Positions 5,479 to 5,482 of a DNA stretch of 5,482 nucleotides are shown one piece after another. Origin of the DNA: Fimenecus sp052273845 (GTDB lineage: Bacteria; Bacillota; Clostridia; Oscillospirales; Acutalibacteraceae); NCBI GenBank assembly GCA_052273845.1, contig DAVZHM010000101.1, positions 1 to 5,482 of the forward strand, written 5' to 3'. Numbering within the stretch: the stretch's first letter is position 1; each line of letters begins with the position of its first letter. The notes below the pieces were generated by a model. The model ran no database searches. It had not been told where the DNA came from and saw only the letters and a list, made by a program, of their open reading frames with translations. The position numbers and the translations under genes were made by a program.

Positions 5479-5482
5479 AGTT

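Noticed and set aside
1..5482. Search for CRISPR arrays, insertion sequences, tRNA or rRNA genes, attachment sites and a new defence or metabolic cluster
   Set aside because: No spaced direct repeats, transposase, cloverleaf-like sequence or unexplained coding stretch was seen. The genes are a standard importer plus one kinase-like protein.

Overview
The window looks like a stretch of chromosome from an anaerobic, low-to-moderate GC Gram-positive bacterium, most likely a clostridial (Clostridia/Oscillospiraceae-like) gut organism. The grounds are strong GGAGG-type ribosome binding sites, a binding protein whose first visible codon is the lipobox cysteine of a lipoprotein (as Gram-positives use to anchor ABC binding proteins), four cysteines in that extracytoplasmic protein, and a downstream cytidylate-kinase-like gene of a type common in Clostridia. 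The taxon is an inference; no marker gene is present.

Nearly all of the window is one operon on the + strand. It encodes a complete branched-chain (hydrophobic) amino acid ABC importer of the LIV/HAAT family. The order is: substrate-binding lipoprotein (1-1101, its signal peptide cut off by the window edge), LivH permease (1249-2130), LivM permease (2141-3238), LivG ATPase (3238-3996) and LivF ATPase (4013-4723). A cytidylate-kinase-like P-loop protein of unknown role follows (4745-5374), and an intrinsic terminator closes the unit (5443-5478). From livH onward the genes are packed with gaps of 10, -1, 16 and 21 bases, so they are almost certainly co-transcribed.

The binding protein would capture the amino acid outside the membrane and deliver it to the LivH-LivM channel; LivG and LivF would form the ATPase heterodimer that drives import. 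The ligand cannot be fixed from sequence: Leu/Ile/Val is the default, but relatives carry other amino acids, amides or urea.

The least ordinary part is the 147-base gap between the binding-protein gene and livH. It holds three inverted repeats: a 14-base palindrome, a perfect 15-bp hairpin with a short T run, and a 16-pair hairpin ending two bases before the livH ribosome binding site. This fits differential expression, with binding protein in excess over permease. A candidate internal promoter (extended -10) lies inside livF and could give the kinase-like gene separate transcription. I found no mobile element, CRISPR array, RNA gene or evident new defence or metabolic system. The window is mostly a conventional transport operon with a few regulatory details worth checking.
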